A stretch of 64,000 nucleotides of DNA, taken from NCBI RefSeq assembly GCF_041107455.1, contig NZ_JBGBPY010000001.1, positions 992,001 to 1,056,000 of the forward strand. Reading direction: 5' to 3'. A program made the translations under genes and the position numbers. Shown piece after piece: positions 43,190 to 52,803 of this stretch. This stretch comes from Rhodanobacter humi. GTDB taxonomy: Bacteria; Pseudomonadota; Gammaproteobacteria; Xanthomonadales; Rhodanobacteraceae. Position 1 is the stretch's first letter. Each line of letters begins with the position of its first letter. Under the pieces are notes generated by a model that worked only from the letters and a program-made list of their open reading frames with translations, was not told where the DNA came from and made no database searches.

Positions 43190-43279
43190 GGGGAGGAGTG
43201 AGTGGAGAATGGGGCGAGCGAAAAGAGCAGCGCAACAAACCTTCGCACTCTCTCATGTTCCCGGTTCTGTTTATCGGAT

Positions 43280-43421
43280 CTCGAAAACCGCCATCCTGAC
43301 GGTTGTTCGAGTCGGCGCGTCCGGCATGCGCCGGATGCGCCTCCGCCGCCAGGTACTGGCGTACCTGACGCGGCGGGCCATCCCTGGCCCGCAAACGCAG
43401 CCCGACTCATCGGGCTGCGTT
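43280..43421 (+). repeat. Five-hairpin array 2
   Basis: The array has the same order as array 1: H1 43280-43311 (loop with ATCC), H2 43314-43341 (12-bp stem, one mismatch), H3 43343-43376, H4 43375-43390 (GGGCCA-TCCC-TGGCCC), H5 43394-43421 (12-bp stem, loop CTCA). Stem sequences are unrelated to arrays 1 and 3. The GT2 stop codon lies in the H5 loop. Confidence 0.75.
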
Positions 43422-44291
43422 TCGCGCTTTACGCAGCAACTGCCCGGGAATCTGCAGGAGGAAATGCGCCCAGATGCCCAGCCACACCGTGGCCGCCACC
43501 AGCGGCCGGCGTGCTTCCGGGTCGAACTTGCGGAACCAGCGCCACATGCCGCGATGCTTGTGGCGGCTCACGAACACCGGGCGGTGCCGGCTGGAGCCGC
43601 CCTTGCCGTGCAGCACGCGCACGTCGCCGGCCAGCAGCACGCGCCAGCCGGCGTCGCGCACGCGGCGGCACAGGTCGAGGTCTTCGCAATGCAGGAAATA
43701 GCCTTCGTCGAAACCGCCCAGCCGCTCGAACAAGTGGCGCGGCAGCAGCATCAGCGCGCCGGACACCGCCTCGGCTTCGACCAGGTGATCCGGTACCGCG
43801 CCGCCGACCTCGACGCGCTCGCCCTGCCCGCCGAACAGGCTGGCCAGCGCGCGACGCAGCAGCGGGTCGCGCCGGTACGAGGCGGGATCGGGCACGCCTT
43901 GCGCGTCGCAGACCACGGCGCCGAGCAGGCCGACCTGCCGCTCGTCGTCGAACACGGCGAGCAGGCGGTCGAGGCTGGCCTGGTCCAGCAGGCAGTCGGG
44001 ATTGAGCACCAGCAGGATCCGCCCCTTCGCCTGCGCCGCTGCGCGGTTCGCCGCGGGGCCGAAGCCGAGGTTGCCGTGGTTCTGCATCAGGTGGAAGCGC
44101 GGCTCGTGTTCGTAGGCACGCGCCAACGCCTGCGGCACGCCGTCGGCCGAGGCGTTGTCGATCAGCAGCAGCTCCAGCGACGTGCTGCAGGCCAGCACCC
44201 GGTGCACGCAATCGCGCAAGCCCTGGCCGCTGTCGGCGGACACCACGATCACGCTGAGTGGCAGTGGCGAGGAGGAGAACGGTGTATTCAC
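43407..44291 (-). CDS. Glycosyltransferase family 2 protein
   Basis: A 294-residue GT-A enzyme like rhamnosyl/mannosyltransferases that build cell-surface polysaccharide. It shows LSVIVVSADSGQGLRDCV, the nucleotide-binding ELLLIDNASADG, LNPDCLLDQAS with the DxD-like metal site, SGALMLLPRHLFERLGGFDE and HCEDLDLCRRVRDAGW. A weak hydrophobic patch lies near the C-terminus (LGIWAHFLLQIPG). The C-terminal residues NAAR are coded by hairpin H5 of array 2. Acceptor unknown. Confidence 0.88.
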   Translation of the reverse strand: MNTPFSSSPLPLSVIVVSADSGQGLRDCVHRVLACSTSLELLLIDNASADGVPQALARAYEHEPRFHLMQNHGNLGFGPAANRAAAQAKGRILLVLNPDCLLDQASLDRLLAVFDDERQVGLLGAVVCDAQGVPDPASYRRDPLLRRALASLFGGQGERVEVGGAVPDHLVEAEAVSGALMLLPRHLFERLGGFDEGYFLHCEDLDLCRRVRDAGWRVLLAGDVRVLHGKGGSSRHRPVFVSRHKHRGMWRWFRKFDPEARRPLVAATVWLGIWAHFLLQIPGQLLRKARNAAR

Positions 44292-44363
44292 GGGGCAAGT
44301 ATGCGGCAGGTGGCGTGAGACAGTTGCATGGGTTGCGGGTCGGCGGTTCGGAAGGGCGGCAGC

Positions 44364-45107
44364 TCAATCGTCCTCGTCATGCCCCAGCACGTGGGCGATG
44401 GCCAGCGGCACGTGTTCCTCGTCGCGGCTCAGCCACGGCTGGCCTTCGTGCCAGCCGGCCAGCTGCCAGCCACGCAGGCGATGGCGGCGATCGCGGCGGC
44501 GATCCAGCAGCAGCAGGCCGCGTTGAGCGGTCAGCGGCAACACCAGCCAGCGGCCATCGGCGGCGAAGTCGCAACGCGGTTCCACACCGTCGAGCCGGCT
44601 GCCGTCGGCCAGTTGCGCGGCCTCATCGCACCAGCGCAGTTCGCCGCCCAGCGGATCGGTGAGGCCCACTTCCAGCGACCGCCACTGCGGCGGTTGCAGC
44701 TCGATGATCGCGCCGGCCGGGCCGATCGGCGCCAGCGCCAACGCGGGCCATTCGTCCGTGGCCGAGGACGACGGCTCGCGCCGCCGGCCGCGATCCAGCC
44801 GGCCTCGATCCAGCCAGTACTCCAGCAGCATCAGCAACGAGAAGCCGGCCAGCGCGGCGAGCAGGGTCAGCAGCCACGCCAGCGCATCCGCGCCCAACGC
44901 GCGCAGCACCGCCAGCAGCAGGCCCGGCAGGCCCCAGCGCAGCGCCTGCCGCAACAGCCGCGCCTGCGCCTGCAGCGGTCCCGTGCGCCACAGCAGCGCC
45001 AGCACGCAGGCCACCAGCAACGGCAGGTCCAGCCACCACGGCAGGACGGCGAGCAGCAGCAACCAGGCGAGCGCCGGCAGCCAGGTCAGGCACCGGCGCC
45101 ACGGCAC
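44364..45107 (-). CDS. Hypothetical membrane protein
   Basis: A protein of about 247 residues with an N-terminal hydrophobic region of several helices (LPALAWLLLLAVLPWWLDLP, LLLAVLRALGADALAWLLTLL) and a soluble Trp/Arg-rich C-terminal half (RGWQLAGWHEGQPWLSRDEE). I recognise no family. The start is uncertain: GTG at 45107 gives a basic N-terminus before the first helix, but GTG at 45125 or 45128 inside the purL end is also possible. It follows purL closely and is probably co-transcribed. Confidence 0.6.
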   Translation of the reverse strand: MPWRRCLTWLPALAWLLLLAVLPWWLDLPLLVACVLALLWRTGPLQAQARLLRQALRWGLPGLLLAVLRALGADALAWLLTLLAALAGFSLLMLLEYWLDRGRLDRGRRREPSSSATDEWPALALAPIGPAGAIIELQPPQWRSLEVGLTDPLGGELRWCDEAAQLADGSRLDGVEPRCDFAADGRWLVLPLTAQRGLLLLDRRRDRRHRLRGWQLAGWHEGQPWLSRDEEHVPLAIAHVLGHDEDD

Positions 45108-45115
45108 AAGCGAGC

Positions 45116-48100
45116 TCAGCCGCACCACACCCGCGCGTTGCGGAACATGCGCAGCCACGGCGAGTCCTCGCCCCAGGTTTCCGGTGCCCAGCTCATCTGC
45201 ACGCTGCGGAACACGCGCTCCGGATGCGGCATCAGGATGGTCACACGGCCGTCGGCGGCGGTGAAGCCGGTGAGGCCGCCGGGCGAACCGTTCGGATTGA
45301 GCGGGAAGTGCTCGGTGGGCTTGCCGCGGTTGTCCGTGAAACGCAGCGCCGCCTGTGCCTTGGACGGGCTGCAGGTGTTCGGGAAATGCACACGCCCTTC
45401 GCCGTGCGCCACCGCCACCGGGATGCGCGAACCGGCCATGCCCTTGAAGAACAGGCTGGGCGAGTCGAGCACTTCCAGCGTGGCCACGCGCGCCTCGTAC
45501 TGCTCGGAGGTGTTGCGCAGGAACTTCGGCCAGTGCTGCGCGCCGGGGATGATGTCCTTGAGCTGGCTCATCATCTGGCAGCCGTTGCACACGCCCAGCG
45601 CGAACTTCGTCGGGTCGGCGAAGAACGTGGTGAATTCGGCGCGCAAATAGTCGTTGTACAGGATCGAGGTGGCCCAGCCGCGGCCGGCGCCCAGCACGTC
45701 GCCGTAGGAGAAACCGCCACAGGCGGCGAAGCCGCGGAAGTCGGCCAGCTTCACCCGCCCGGAAGCGAGGTCGGACATGTGCACGTCGACCGCCTCGAAG
45801 CCGGCGCGCGTGAACGCGGCGGCCATCTCCACCTGGCCGTTGACGCCCTGCTCGCGCAGGATCGCCACGCGCGGTTTCGCGCCACCGGCGATCGCGGCAT
45901 GGATCAACGGCGCGGCGATGTCCTCGGCCGGGTCGAACGTGAGCTTGGGCGAGAGGCCAGGATCGGCGTCGTCCATGCGCCACTCCAGCTCGGCGTCGGC
46001 ACTGGCCGGGTTGTCGCGCAGCTGCTGCATCGCGTGGCTGGTCTCGTTCCAGGCGCGGTACAGCGTGCTCCAGTTCCACTTGAACAGCGTCTCGTTGCCC
46101 GAGTACAGCTTGATGCCCAGCTTCTCCTTGGGCCGGCCGATGCGGTAGCTCATGCCGGCGAGGTCATGCTTCACCAGCAGCGCCTCGAACGCCTCGCGAT
46201 TGGCCACTGCCACCTGCAGCACCGCGCCCAGTTCCTCGTTGAACAGCGCGCGCAGCGCGGCGTCGGCCCAGCCGTCGAGCTGGATCTCCAGGCCGCAATG
46301 GCCGGCGAAGGCCATCTCCAGCAAGGTGACGATGACGCCGCCGTCGGAACGGTCGTGGTAAGCCAGCAGCAGGCCGCTGCGATTCGCTTCCTGCACCAGC
46401 TCGAACAGCGCCTTGAGGCGCTTCGCGTCGTCCAGGTCCGGCGGCACGCCGCCGCTGCGGTTGAACACCTGGGTCAGCGCGGAGGCGCCGAGGCGGTCGC
46501 GGCCCGCGCCGAGGTCGAGTAGCCACAGGTCGGTGTCGCCGCGGTGCAGCTTCAGCTGCGGCGTGAGCGTGCGGCGCGCGTCGTCCACGCGGGCGAACCC
46601 GGTGACCACCAGCGACACCGGCGCCACCGTCTTCTGCGGCCTGCCTTCTTCCGACGCGCTGCCGTCCTTCCACACGGTCTGCATGGACAGCGAGTCCTTG
46701 CCGACCGGAATGGAGATGTCCAGCTCGGGGCACAGTTCCATGCCCACGGCCTTCACCGCGTCGAACAGCGCGGCGTCCTCGCCGGGGTGGTTCACCGCGG
46801 CCATCCAGTTCGCGGACAGGCGGATCTCGCCCAGCGAGGCGATCGGCGCGGCGGCGAGGTTGGTGATCGCCTCGCCCACCGCCAGCCGCGCGGCGTCGGC
46901 GCTGGAGAGCAGCGCCACCGGGGCGCGCTCGGCCATCGCCATCGCCTCGCCGCGGTAGCCGTCGAAGTCGGCCAGGGTCACCGCGCAGTCGGCCACCGGC
47001 ACCTGCCACGGACCGACCATCGGGTCGCGATGGTTGAGGCCGCCCACGGTGCGGTCGCCGATGTGGATCAGGAAGCTCTTGCTGCCCACGCCGGGCAGGC
47101 GCAGCACGCGCAGCAACGCCTCGTCCATGCCGATGCCAGTGAGGTCGGGCACCAGGTCCACGCGCGGCTTGATGCGCTTGGCGTCGCGGTGCATGCGCGG
47201 CGGTTTGCCGAACAGCACGTCCATCGGCAGGTCGATCACGGTGAGGTTGCGGCGCGGGTCGGCGACGCGCAGCACGCGCGCCTCGGTGGCCGTGCCGACC
47301 ACGGCATACGGGCAGCGCTCGCGTGCGCAGTACGCCTCGAACTCCGGCAGGTTTTCCTGCGCGATGGCCAGCACGTAGCGTTCCTGCGACTCGTTGCTCC
47401 ACACCTGCATCGGCGACAGCGAGGGATCGTCGCAAGGAATCTTCGACAGATCGATCTCGCCGCCCACGTCGGCGTCGTTGAGGATTTCCGGGATCGCGTT
47501 GGAGAGGCCGCCCGCGCCCACGTCGTGGATGCTGACGATGGGGTTGGCGTCGCCGCGCGCCCAGCAGGCGTCGATCACCTGCTGGCAGCGGCGCTCCATC
47601 TCGGCGTTGTCACGCTGCACCGAGGCGAAGTCCAGCTCGGCGCTGGACGCGCCCGAAGCCACCGACGAAGCGGCGCCGCCGCCCAGGCCGATCAGCATCG
47701 CCGGGCCGCCCAGCACGATCACCGCGTGGCCGGGCTGCACCGCGCGCTTCTGCACGTGGTCGCGGCGGATGTTGGCGAGGCCGCCGGCCAGCATGATCGG
47801 CTTGTCGTAGCCGCGGCGCAGGCCGGCTTCGCCGGTCTCGTGCTCGTAGCTGCGGAAATAGCCGCCCAGGCAGGGGCGGCCGAATTCGTTGTTGAACGCG
47901 GCGGCGCCCAGCGGGCCGTCGCGCATGATCTCGAACGCGGATGCCATGCGCGGCGGCAGCGGGCGCTCCACTTCCCACGGTTGCGGATGGCCGGGGATGC
48001 GCAGGTCGGACACCGAGAAGCCGGTCAGCCCCGCCTTGGGCTTGGCGCCACGGCCGGTGGCGCCCTCGTCGCGGATCTCGCCGCCGGCGCCCGTCGCCGC

Positions 48101-49003
48101 GCCCGGCCAGGGCGCGATCGCGGTGGGATGGTTGTGCGTCTCCACCTTGATCGCGTAGTCGATCTGTTCCTCGTGCTTGCGCCACACGCCGTTCGCATCG
48201 GCGAAGAAGCGCTTGCCGGTGCTGCCCTCGATCACCGCCGCGTTGTCGTGGTAGGCGGACAGCGTGTGCGCGGGCGATCGCTGGTGGGTGTGCTTGATCA
48301 TCGCGAACAGGCTCTTGTCCTGTTCCTGGCCGTCCACCGTCCAGCTCGCGTTGAACACCTTGTGGCGGCAATGCTCGGAGTTCGCCTGCGCGAACATGAA
48401 GAGCTCGGCATCGGTGGGATCGCGGCCCAGCTCGGCATAGCGCTCGGCGAGGTAGTCGATCTCGTCGGCCGCCAGCGCCAGGCCCAGTTCGGCATTGGCC
48501 TTGGCCAGTGCGCCACGGGCGTCGCCACCCAGCGCCACGTGCACCAGGTCGCCCGGTTGGCCGGCGAGGAACAGGCCCCGCGCCTCGTCCAGCGAAGCCA
48601 GCACCGACTGCGTCATCGCATCGTGCAGCAGGGCCAGCACCGCCGCGTGCGCGGGCGTGCCGGCCGCCGGCATGCCGGCGAGCTGCCAGGCCGTGCCGCG
48701 TTCCACCCGGCGCACTTCGAAGCCGGCGCCGTGCAGGATGTCGGTGGCCTTGCTCGACCACGGCGAGATCGTGCCCAGCCGCGGCACCACCCACAGCGTG
48801 GCGGGCTGGGGCGCGGTGTCCTTCGCCTCCAGCACCTCCAGCAGGCGCTGGCGCAGCGTGCCTTCCGGCGCGGCGGCGGCATCGAGGAAATACACGAACC
48901 AGGCGGCCTGCACACGGCTGCCGCGATGCAAGGCGTCGAGGCGGGCGTTGAGGCGTTCGAGGCGGAAGGCCGAAAGGGCGTTCTGCCCGTCGAGTGCGAT
49001 CAT
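45116..49003 (-). CDS. purL: Phosphoribosylformylglycinamidine synthase PurL
   Basis: The large fused FGAM synthase catalyses step four of purine synthesis, using ATP and glutamine. The 1295-residue enzyme has the N-terminal FGAR-binding and linker parts, the AIR-synthase-like ATPase domains ([56 protein letters not shown]) and the C-terminal glutaminase domain: [26 protein letters not shown], nucleophile GVCNGCQMM, and the His/Glu of [10 protein letters not shown]. Length and domain order match the gammaproteobacterial type. The ATG at 49003 starts [11 protein letters not shown]. Confidence 0.97.
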   Translation of the reverse strand: MIALDGQNALSAFRLERLNARLDALHRGSRVQAAWFVYFLDAAAAPEGTLRQRLLEVLEAKDTAPQPATLWVVPRLGTISPWSSKATDILHGAGFEVRRVERGTAWQLAGMPAAGTPAHAAVLALLHDAMTQSVLASLDEARGLFLAGQPGDLVHVALGGDARGALAKANAELGLALAADEIDYLAERYAELGRDPTDAELFMFAQANSEHCRHKVFNASWTVDGQEQDKSLFAMIKHTHQRSPAHTLSAYHDNAAVIEGSTGKRFFADANGVWRKHEEQIDYAIKVETHNHPTAIAPWPGAATGAGGEIRDEGATGRGAKPKAGLTGFSVSDLRIPGHPQPWEVERPLPPRMASAFEIMRDGPLGAAAFNNEFGRPCLGGYFRSYEHETGEAGLRRGYDKPIMLAGGLANIRRDHVQKRAVQPGHAVIVLGGPAMLIGLGGGAASSVASGASSAELDFASVQRDNAEMERRCQQVIDACWARGDANPIVSIHDVGAGGLSNAIPEILNDADVGGEIDLSKIPCDDPSLSPMQVWSNESQERYVLAIAQENLPEFEAYCARERCPYAVVGTATEARVLRVADPRRNLTVIDLPMDVLFGKPPRMHRDAKRIKPRVDLVPDLTGIGMDEALLRVLRLPGVGSKSFLIHIGDRTVGGLNHRDPMVGPWQVPVADCAVTLADFDGYRGEAMAMAERAPVALLSSADAARLAVGEAITNLAAAPIASLGEIRLSANWMAAVNHPGEDAALFDAVKAVGMELCPELDISIPVGKDSLSMQTVWKDGSASEEGRPQKTVAPVSLVVTGFARVDDARRTLTPQLKLHRGDTDLWLLDLGAGRDRLGASALTQVFNRSGGVPPDLDDAKRLKALFELVQEANRSGLLLAYHDRSDGGVIVTLLEMAFAGHCGLEIQLDGWADAALRALFNEELGAVLQVAVANREAFEALLVKHDLAGMSYRIGRPKEKLGIKLYSGNETLFKWNWSTLYRAWNETSHAMQQLRDNPASADAELEWRMDDADPGLSPKLTFDPAEDIAAPLIHAAIAGGAKPRVAILREQGVNGQVEMAAAFTRAGFEAVDVHMSDLASGRVKLADFRGFAACGGFSYGDVLGAGRGWATSILYNDYLRAEFTTFFADPTKFALGVCNGCQMMSQLKDIIPGAQHWPKFLRNTSEQYEARVATLEVLDSPSLFFKGMAGSRIPVAVAHGEGRVHFPNTCSPSKAQAALRFTDNRGKPTEHFPLNPNGSPGGLTGFTAADGRVTILMPHPERVFRSVQMSWAPETWGEDSPWLRMFRNARVWCG

Positions 49004-49130
49004 GCGGGGAACGGCGCCAAGCTGATGGGAACGCCTATTCTAGCCGATGCACCCGGCCGATGCTGCGGCACGGCATGACCGCTGCCGGCCGTGCAGGCGC
49101 AGGCTCTTGCGGGGCGCCGCCTGAACCGAC

Positions 49131-49937
49131 TCAGCCTTCCTTCTGCAGCACCTGCAGCAGCTGCGCCGGCGTGAGATAGCCACCCACCATGCGGCCGCTG
49201 GGAGTGAAGATCGCCGGGGTGCCGCTGACGCCCAGCTTCTCGCCCAGCTCGAACTGGGCGCGCACCGGGTTGGAGCAGCTGGCGGCCTTGGGCTCATGTC
49301 CCGCGAACGCCTCGGTGAGCGCGGCCTTGCGGTCGGCGGCGCACCAGGCCGAAACCATGGTCTTGTAGGTCGCCGTGGGATGGCCGAGCGGGTTGGTCAC
49401 GCCCTCGCGCGGCCACGCCAGGTAATCCACCGCGATGCCTTCCTTGTTGAGCTCGGCGATGTGCTCGTGCAACACCTTGCAGTACGGGCAGGTGACGTCG
49501 GTGAACACGGTGACGCGGTATTTCGGGTTCGCCGGCGCGTATTCGATGCGCGCGGAGGATGGCACCTTGGCCAGCTCGGCCTTGCGATAGGCCGCCCAGG
49601 CGGCGTCGTTGAGGCTCTTCTTCGCACCCAGGTCGACCAGGTCGCCGTTCAGCAGGTACTTGCCGTCGGTGCTCACGTAGACCAGCTGGCCCGAGGCGAT
49701 CACCTGGTAGAAGCCCGGCAGCGGCGCGCGGTTCACCACGGCCACCTGCACGCCCGGCGCCAGCTTCGCCAGCGACTGCTGCACCAGCTTCAGCGCGGCG
49801 GCGTCGACACCGTCGCCGAGCATCGGGCCGGGCGCCGGCGCGTCCGTTGCCGGGACAGCCGTGGCGGTGTTGTCGGCCGCGCAGGCGGTCAGGGCGATTC
49901 CGCTGACGCACACGGCCAGCAACAGCTTCTTCAACAT
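49131..49937 (-). CDS. dsbC: Thiol:disulfide interchange protein DsbC-like, possible lipoprotein
   Basis: A periplasmic disulfide isomerase of 268 residues. The N-terminus MLKKLLLAVCVSGIALTAC ends in a lipobox-like LTAC, so it may be an anchored lipoprotein rather than a soluble DsbC. A dimerisation domain follows (LGDGVDAAALKLVQQSLAKL... LPGFYQVIASGQLVYVSTDG), then the thioredoxin domain with CPYC in VFTDVTCPYCKVLHEH, the second Cys pair (SAWCAADRK, AASCSNP) and the cis-Pro loop VSGTPAIF. It is downstream of xerD, as in many gammaproteobacteria. Confidence 0.92.
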   Translation of the reverse strand: MLKKLLLAVCVSGIALTACAADNTATAVPATDAPAPGPMLGDGVDAAALKLVQQSLAKLAPGVQVAVVNRAPLPGFYQVIASGQLVYVSTDGKYLLNGDLVDLGAKKSLNDAAWAAYRKAELAKVPSSARIEYAPANPKYRVTVFTDVTCPYCKVLHEHIAELNKEGIAVDYLAWPREGVTNPLGHPTATYKTMVSAWCAADRKAALTEAFAGHEPKAASCSNPVRAQFELGEKLGVSGTPAIFTPSGRMVGGYLTPAQLLQVLQKEG

Positions 49938-49960
49938 CTCGCACCTCGATGGCCGGGCCC

Positions 49961-50037
49961 AAAGAGGGTCAGAGTGCAGTTTTACGACGCTTCTGGCAAT
50001 GCCGGGCATCCTCGAAAACTGCACTCTGACCCTCTTT
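49961..50037. repeat. Long inverted repeat between xerD and dsbC
   Basis: Perfect 23-bp arms (49961-49983 with 50015-50037) carrying the GGGTCAGAGTGCA motif, with an inner ATGCC-G-GGCAT hairpin. The motif is familiar from REP-like elements and RAYT-transposase flanks in pseudomonads and xanthomonads. It lies 4 bp from the xerD stop and would be transcribed in the dsbC leader. Confidence 0.7.
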
Positions 50038-50041
50038 TGGC

Positions 50042-50974
50042 CTAGCCGCGCGGATGATGCTGCGCGTGCAGGCGCTTCAGGCCTTCCTTCGCCACCAGGG
50101 TGTAGATCTGGGTGGTGCTGAGCGCGCTGTGACCCAGCAGCATCTGCAGCGCGCGCAGGTCGGCGCCATGGTTGAGCAGGTGGGTGGCGAAGGAGTGCCT
50201 GAGCACGTGCGGCGAGATGCGCTTGGCCTGGATGCCGACCTTGAGCGCGTGGCGTTTCACCAGGGTCCAGAACATCTGCCGCGTCATGCCCGCGCCGCGC
50301 CGGCTGAGGAACAGCGCCGCGGGCTGGCGGCCTTTCGCCAACACGGGGCGCGCACCGGCGAGATAGCTTTCGATCCAGCCCAGCGCCACCTCGCCTACCG
50401 GCACCAGGCGATCCTTGCCGCCCTTGCCGGTGACGCGCAGTACCCCCTGCCGCGGGTTGAGTGCGGCGAGCGGCAGTTCCACCAGTTCGGACACGCGCAG
50501 GCCCGAGGCGTACATCAGCTCCAGCATCGCGCGGTCGCGCAGGCCCAGCGTGCCGTCGGTGTCCGGCGCGTTCAGCAGCGCCTCGATCTCGCGCTCGGCC
50601 AGCGCCTTGGGCAGGCTGCGCGGCATGCGCGGACGCTCGATCAGCAGGGTGGGATCCTCGAAGCCCGCCTGCTCGCGCGCGAGGTGCGCGTAGTAGCGCC
50701 GGAACGCCGATTGCCGCCGCGCCATCGAGCGCACCGCCGCATGCTGCGTGCCGTGGTAGGCGGAGATGTCCTCGCGCCGCGCGTCGCGCAGCGAACGACC
50801 GCGCCCGGCCAGCCAGCGCGCCAGCGCTTCCATATCCCGGCGATAGGCTTCCAGCGTGCGATCGGCGAGGCCGTCCTCGGACCACACGCGTTCCAGGAAG
50901 GCGTCGATGCTCGCGGCGTCCGCTTCGGTGATACTGGGCGAATCTTCTTTCTGCATGCGCACCATGCTGGGCAT
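50042..50974 (-). CDS. xerD: Site-specific tyrosine recombinase XerD
   Basis: XerD works with XerC at dif to resolve chromosome dimers at division. The 310-residue enzyme has the N-terminal core-binding domain (SIDAFLERVWSEDGLADRTL) and the catalytic domain with the first Arg in YASGLRVSELVEL, the HxxR in PHVLRHSFATHLL, the conserved His in LQMLLGHSALSTTQIYT, where the nucleophile Tyr follows. ATGs at 50965 and 50956 are alternatives; none has a strong ribosome-binding site. It is divergent from the RDD gene. Confidence 0.95.
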   Translation of the reverse strand: MPSMVRMQKEDSPSITEADAASIDAFLERVWSEDGLADRTLEAYRRDMEALARWLAGRGRSLRDARREDISAYHGTQHAAVRSMARRQSAFRRYYAHLAREQAGFEDPTLLIERPRMPRSLPKALAEREIEALLNAPDTDGTLGLRDRAMLELMYASGLRVSELVELPLAALNPRQGVLRVTGKGGKDRLVPVGEVALGWIESYLAGARPVLAKGRQPAALFLSRRGAGMTRQMFWTLVKRHALKVGIQAKRISPHVLRHSFATHLLNHGADLRALQMLLGHSALSTTQIYTLVAKEGLKRLHAQHHPRG

Positions 50975-51000
50975 GGCGCCAACCGAGTGCAAGCCGCCCG

Positions 51001-51492
51001 ATGAACGCCGCCAACCTGCCCTGCCCGCTGTGGCGCCGCCTGGTCGCCTTGGTCTACGACCTGCTGATCGTGGTGGCGATCGTGATGGTGGTGGGCCTGC
51101 TGTGCCAGCTCGCCACCGGCGGCCGGCTGATCGAGACCGGCGCGCACGCCGTGGTCCCGCTCTGGTACCAGTGGCTGCAAGGCGTGGTGGTGGCCGCCTA
51201 CTTCGTCGCCTCATGGCGCCGCGGCGGACAGACCCTGGGCATGCGACCGTGGCGCATCCGCGTGAGCCGCGACGACGGCGGCACGATCAGCCTGCAGCAG
51301 GCCGTGGTCCGCGTGCTGGTCGCCGCTGCGCCGATGCTTCTTCTGGCACTGGAACCGGTGCTCGGCCTGCACGCCACGCTGTGGACGGTGCTGGGCGCAT
51401 GGGCGCTGTGGTTCGTCGTGGCGCTGTTCGATCCGCGCCGCCGCGCCCTGCACGACCTCGCCGCGGATACCGAGTTGCGGCGCATCGACTGA
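51001..51492 (+). CDS. RDD family membrane protein
   Basis: A 163-residue protein with the RDD pattern: WRRLVALVYDLLIVVAIVMV in helix 1 (the Arg and Asp), a second helix pair including QWLQGVVVAAYFVASWRRGG, then GQTLGMRPWRIRVSRDDGG and a third helix. RDD proteins are linked to ion or small-molecule transport without a proven role. It is convergent with the cupin gene; only 3 bp separate the stops. Confidence 0.88.
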   Translation: MNAANLPCPLWRRLVALVYDLLIVVAIVMVVGLLCQLATGGRLIETGAHAVVPLWYQWLQGVVVAAYFVASWRRGGQTLGMRPWRIRVSRDDGGTISLQQAVVRVLVAAAPMLLLALEPVLGLHATLWTVLGAWALWFVVALFDPRRRALHDLAADTELRRID

Positions 51493-51495
51493 GCG

Positions 51496-52518
51496 TCAGC
51501 GCACCTTCCAACTGGCGACCGGCCAGCGGCTGGAATCGCCGGCTTCGGCACAGGTGACCGGCGCCAGCCGCGCGACGCGCCCCGTCGATCCCGCACCGGA
51601 GCGGCGCGGCCAGCGTTCCAGCATCGACAGCAGGCCGCCGAGCGCGCTCAGGTACGCCCGCTTGGCGTAACGCTTGGATTCCGGCAGACCGCTGGCGCGG
51701 GAGCACAGCTCGTCGACGTAGCCGCCCCAGTTCGAACCATCGAGCATGTTCTGGCAGATCGAGATCGACGGCGACAGCGCCCGCGCGCCATGCCACCAGC
51801 GCGAGGGCACGAACACCATGTCGCCCGGATGCAGCACGGTGTGGTACTGGGTGGCGCGCTCGTAGAGCGGGAAGCGCTGCGCGTCGACCTGGCGCACGTC
51901 CGGGATCGTCGACTGGTTCGGCATGCCCGGCTTGGGATACAGGAACGCGGCGTCTTCCGGCGGATACAGGATGAACTCCTTGTCGCCGTGGATCTCGGTG
52001 ATCGTCGCGTGCGAGTTCTCGAGGTCGTAGTGCAGGAACGGGAAGCGGCCGCCGATGCCGCCAAACAGCAGCTTCAGATAACCGTCCGGCCGCCGCCACT
52101 GCCGCGGCATCAGCGGGCTGGCCAGCCGTCGCGGGAATGCATAGGGATTCAGCGGCTCCAGGTCCGGCAACAGCTCCGGCATGTGCGGGCCGATGAACAG
52201 GCGGTACATGTACGGGCCGGGCGCATCCTCGCGCGAGGCCAGCACCGCGTCGATGAAGTCGGCAAACGTCATCTGCTCGCTGGGGCTGACCTGGATGCGT
52301 TTCGCGCCGAAGCGTTCGCGGAAATACTCCGGCGTCCACTGCTGCCGCGCCGGGCAGGCCTGCAGCGCGTTCTCCACCACCACCGGACGATTGCGCGCAA
52401 CGTAGTCGCGCACGAAGTCCGGATACGGCAACTCGGCGGCGCTCCGGCGCTCGAGCGCGACCCGGCGCTGCGCCCGGATTTCCGGACGCGCCTGCGTATC
52501 GATGTCCACTGCGCCCAT
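51496..52518 (-). CDS. Cupin-8/JmjC-like protein
   Basis: A 340-residue Fe(II)/2-oxoglutarate-type fold. It has the N-terminal RNRPVVVENALQACPARQQW, the metal-site HYDLENS (HxD) and the downstream HPGDMVFVPSRWWHGA with the second His. The EIHGDKEFILYPPEDA and SISICQNMLDGSNWGGYVDE segments fit the JmjC/cupin_8 oxygenase class, which hydroxylates proteins or small molecules. The substrate is unknown. It is divergent from phaZ. Confidence 0.85.
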   Translation of the reverse strand: MGAVDIDTQARPEIRAQRRVALERRSAAELPYPDFVRDYVARNRPVVVENALQACPARQQWTPEYFRERFGAKRIQVSPSEQMTFADFIDAVLASREDAPGPYMYRLFIGPHMPELLPDLEPLNPYAFPRRLASPLMPRQWRRPDGYLKLLFGGIGGRFPFLHYDLENSHATITEIHGDKEFILYPPEDAAFLYPKPGMPNQSTIPDVRQVDAQRFPLYERATQYHTVLHPGDMVFVPSRWWHGARALSPSISICQNMLDGSNWGGYVDELCSRASGLPESKRYAKRAYLSALGGLLSMLERWPRRSGAGSTGRVARLAPVTCAEAGDSSRWPVASWKVR

Positions 52519-52803
52519 GTCGATTCGCTCCCCTGTGCGAAGCAGCCGCGGGCCACCTGCCGGTGCGCCGCGCCACGAAATCCCGACGCCGGAGCGCGAC
52601 GCTACGCGCGCCGTCGGACGGCGTCAACGCAGCCGTGCGCCGGCTGGCGCAGCCGGCCGGCATCGCCACGACGCGCCGCCGGGCGACACCAGGCGGTGCA
52701 AGCCAAACCCTTGATCGTCTTGACGATCGCGCCTGCGGCACTGCAACACAAGAAACCGTGAACGGCGCTAAGATGGCGCGTTTTCGCCCATACCGGTCGC
52801 CCC

